Assembly (NCBI GenBank): GCA_937900425.1
Contig: CALCDT010000275.1
Location: forward strand, 1-8,341
DNA from: an uncultured Alphaproteobacteria bacterium
GTDB taxonomy: Bacteria; Pseudomonadota; Alphaproteobacteria; Rhizobiales; Pleomorphomonadaceae
DNA length: 8,341 nucleotides
Direction of reading: 5' to 3'
Shown here: positions 5,340-8,341 of the stretch, in pieces
Layout of the letters: each line of letters opens with the position of its first letter
Position numbering within the stretch: position 1 is the first letter of the stretch
Made by a program: the position numbers and the translations under genes
The notes under the pieces: generated by a model
Databases searched by the model: none
The model's input: only the letters and a program-made list of their open reading frames with translations
What the model was told of the DNA's origin: nothing

Positions 5340-5918
5340 TCATTCGCCGGTTTTCGGACGCCTGTCGAGGTTCTCCACCACGATGCGCTTCGTATCGGGG
5401 ACGATCCGCTCGAAGAAGCCGAAGACGAAGAACCAGATCGCGATCTTGCCGAAGCCGGGCAGGCCCATGCGGAAGTCGATCGCGGCGAGCGGCCCGTCAC
5501 CGTGCCCGGCGTCGAGCGAGGGCAGCAGGTCGCCGCTCAGCATGTTGGAGACGATCAGCGCCATGAAGACGAAGGTGGTGAGGAAGGAGAAGCAGGTCAT
5601 GTAGACGAGGTAGCGCAGCGGGTTCTCGTAGAGCAGGTCGGCATCGCTGCGCTCCTTGAAGAGGGCGCTCGCCGTGGCGCCGCAGAAGCAGGAGACGAGG
5701 GCGAGCGAGCCGACCGCCGCCCATTTCGACAGGAGATAGGCGGGATTGGTCTCGCGGAAGCCGTCCGTCTCGACCACCCGGGGTACGAGGCCGAAGACGA
5801 AGATGACGGCGTGGGCGAGGAGCGGCGCCGACAGCACGGCGACGAACAGGAAGAAGAGGGCGATGGCGCCCGGCCGCAGGAGATCGGCGCTCCTGCGCGC
5901 GTCCACGAGATCGACCAT
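5340..5918 (-). CDS. Unrecognised four-helix membrane protein heading the ccm operon
   Basis: I do not recognise this 192-residue protein. Four hydrophobic segments are visible at about 17-46 (GAIALFFLFVAVLSAPLLAH onward), 61-87, 102-126 (RYLVYMTCFSFLTTFVFMAL onward) and 157-172. Helix two contains a CFCG cysteine pair (C77, C79). The region between helices three and four is about 30 residues, and the C-terminus after FFERIVPD (168-175) is charged, RIVVENLDRRPKTGE. ATG 5918 is chosen over upstream starts because GGGGGGA lies about five bases before it and the longer frame reads as arginine-rich non-coding sequence. It precedes ccmA by 33 bases on the same strand, suggesting cotranscription. 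A role linked to heme or cytochrome c assembly is possible from position only; no heme-binding motif such as WGxWWxWD is present. Confidence 0.75.
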   Translation of the reverse strand: MVDLVDARRSADLLRPGAIALFFLFVAVLSAPLLAHAVIFVFGLVPRVVETDGFRETNPAYLLSKWAAVGSLALVSCFCGATASALFKERSDADLLYENPLRYLVYMTCFSFLTTFVFMALIVSNMLSGDLLPSLDAGHGDGPLAAIDFRMGLPGFGKIAIWFFVFGFFERIVPDTKRIVVENLDRRPKTGE

Positions 5919-5943
5919 GACGTCCCCCCGGAGCCGAGCGGCC

Positions 5944-5952
5944 AGCATAGCA
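5944..5952 (-). promoter_or_regulatory. Candidate extended -10 promoter for the membrane protein-ccm operon
   Basis: The minus strand reads TGCTATGCT from 5952 to 5944, a TGN-extended -10 element (TATGCT) with no good -35 match 17 bases upstream. A transcript would begin near 5937, giving a leader of about 20 bases that includes the GGGGGGA ribosome binding site before ATG 5918. Consensus support is partial. Confidence 0.35.
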
Positions 5953-6101
5953 CGAAAACGGCGTCCGGGTGGCGCGAAAGCGGGCTCGGCGGAGCGTCGG
6001 CCCGCTCCGAAGTCTTCCCCGCCGACATGACGAGCGGGCGAAGGATTTATTCCCTCGGCGCGAAAAATCGTGCCGCAGGCGCGTTTCCGCCGTTCGGCCG
6101 G

Positions 6102-6131
6102 CTGGCACTGCACTGCAAAATTTCCTATAAG
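6102..6131 (+). promoter_or_regulatory. Candidate sigma-70 promoter for acnA
   Basis: CTGGCA (6102-6107) and TATAAG (6126-6131) are separated by 18 bases in the most A+T-rich part of the divergent intergenic region. A transcript would start near 6138, giving a leader of about 128 bases before the acnA start. That is long enough for post-transcriptional control, but I see no specific element such as an iron-responsive box in it. Confidence 0.4.
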
Positions 6132-6265
6132 CCGATGAACGATCCACCGGCCGTCGAGGCCGAGATCGCCCGTCCGCTCCGCTCCCGGACAGTTGCAACG
6201 TCCGCGCGCCGAACGGCATGGCCGGTCCCGTCCCTGCCGCCGCCATTTTGAGGGAAAGCGCAGCC

Positions 6266-8341
<2,076 letters not shown>

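Larger units (their letters stand above)
5919..6265. other. Divergent intergenic region between the ccm operon and acnA
   Basis: These 347 bases separate two divergently transcribed units and carry a candidate promoter for each (5944-5952 minus, 6102-6131 plus). The central part, about 6043-6130, is distinctly richer in A and T than its surroundings. I found no convincing palindromic operator, riboswitch or small RNA. A 38-codon frame at 6135-6251 ends 14 bases before acnA but has no ribosome binding site and starts at or before the predicted transcript start. Confidence 0.55.

Noticed and set aside
6103..6117. Possible sigma-54 promoter, TGGCAC followed by TGCA, upstream of acnA
   Set aside because: The distance between the GG and GC pairs is one base shorter than the fixed sigma-54 spacing, which is not tolerated.
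4614..6251. 545-codon plus-strand frame across ccmA, the membrane protein and the divergent region
   Set aside because: It has a shadow composition rich in Glu, Gly, Arg and Ala, and it runs through both coding and non-coding DNA without any change in character.
6135..6251. 38-codon frame just upstream of acnA as a leader peptide
   Set aside because: It has no ribosome binding site and its ATG lies at or before the likely transcript start. Its sequence shows no run of regulatory codons.

Overview
The window looks like the chromosome of a GC-rich alphaproteobacterium, most likely Rhizobiales (Hyphomicrobiales). This rests on the base composition, the ccmA-ccmB-ccmC-ccmD-ccmG gene order divergent from acnA, and the Ti-type traG/CopG conjugation genes. 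No species can be named from the sequence alone.

Left part (1-1761): the decayed edge of an integrative and conjugative element. Bases 1-55 look like the right tip of one IS3-family insertion sequence. It sits inside the orfA of a second, oppositely oriented IS3-family element (56 to about 242), which itself cuts into traG. Only the traG C-terminal coding region is left (about 246-970), and it is split by an apparent one-base deletion near 596. An intact CopG-like ribbon-helix-helix gene follows (976-1404). The trb mating-pore genes that normally come next are absent; instead there are about 300 bp of unrecognised sequence and a cluster of TGCTTACA repeats.

Boundary (1710-1903): a complete tRNA-Gly(GCC) on the minus strand with its own terminator and a candidate promoter. 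Its 3' end points at the conjugative remnant, the usual layout for an element that used a tRNA gene as attachment site. Bases 1837-2202 hold no gene.

Centre (2203-5918, all minus strand): a tightly packed cytochrome c maturation operon. It is led by an unrecognised four-helix membrane protein (5340-5918), then ccmA, ccmB, ccmC, ccmD and ccmG. CcmABCD handle heme for loading onto the chaperone CcmE, and CcmG is the periplasmic thiol reductant that keeps apocytochrome cysteines ready for heme attachment. CcmE, CcmF, CcmH and CcmI are not in the window.

Right part (6266-8341, plus strand): the first 692 codons of acnA, the TCA-cycle aconitase, cut by the window end. It diverges from the ccm operon across a 347-bp region with candidate promoters in both directions. 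I see no clearly new defence or mobile system. The best leads are the membrane protein at the head of the ccm operon and the nested insertion history at the left edge.
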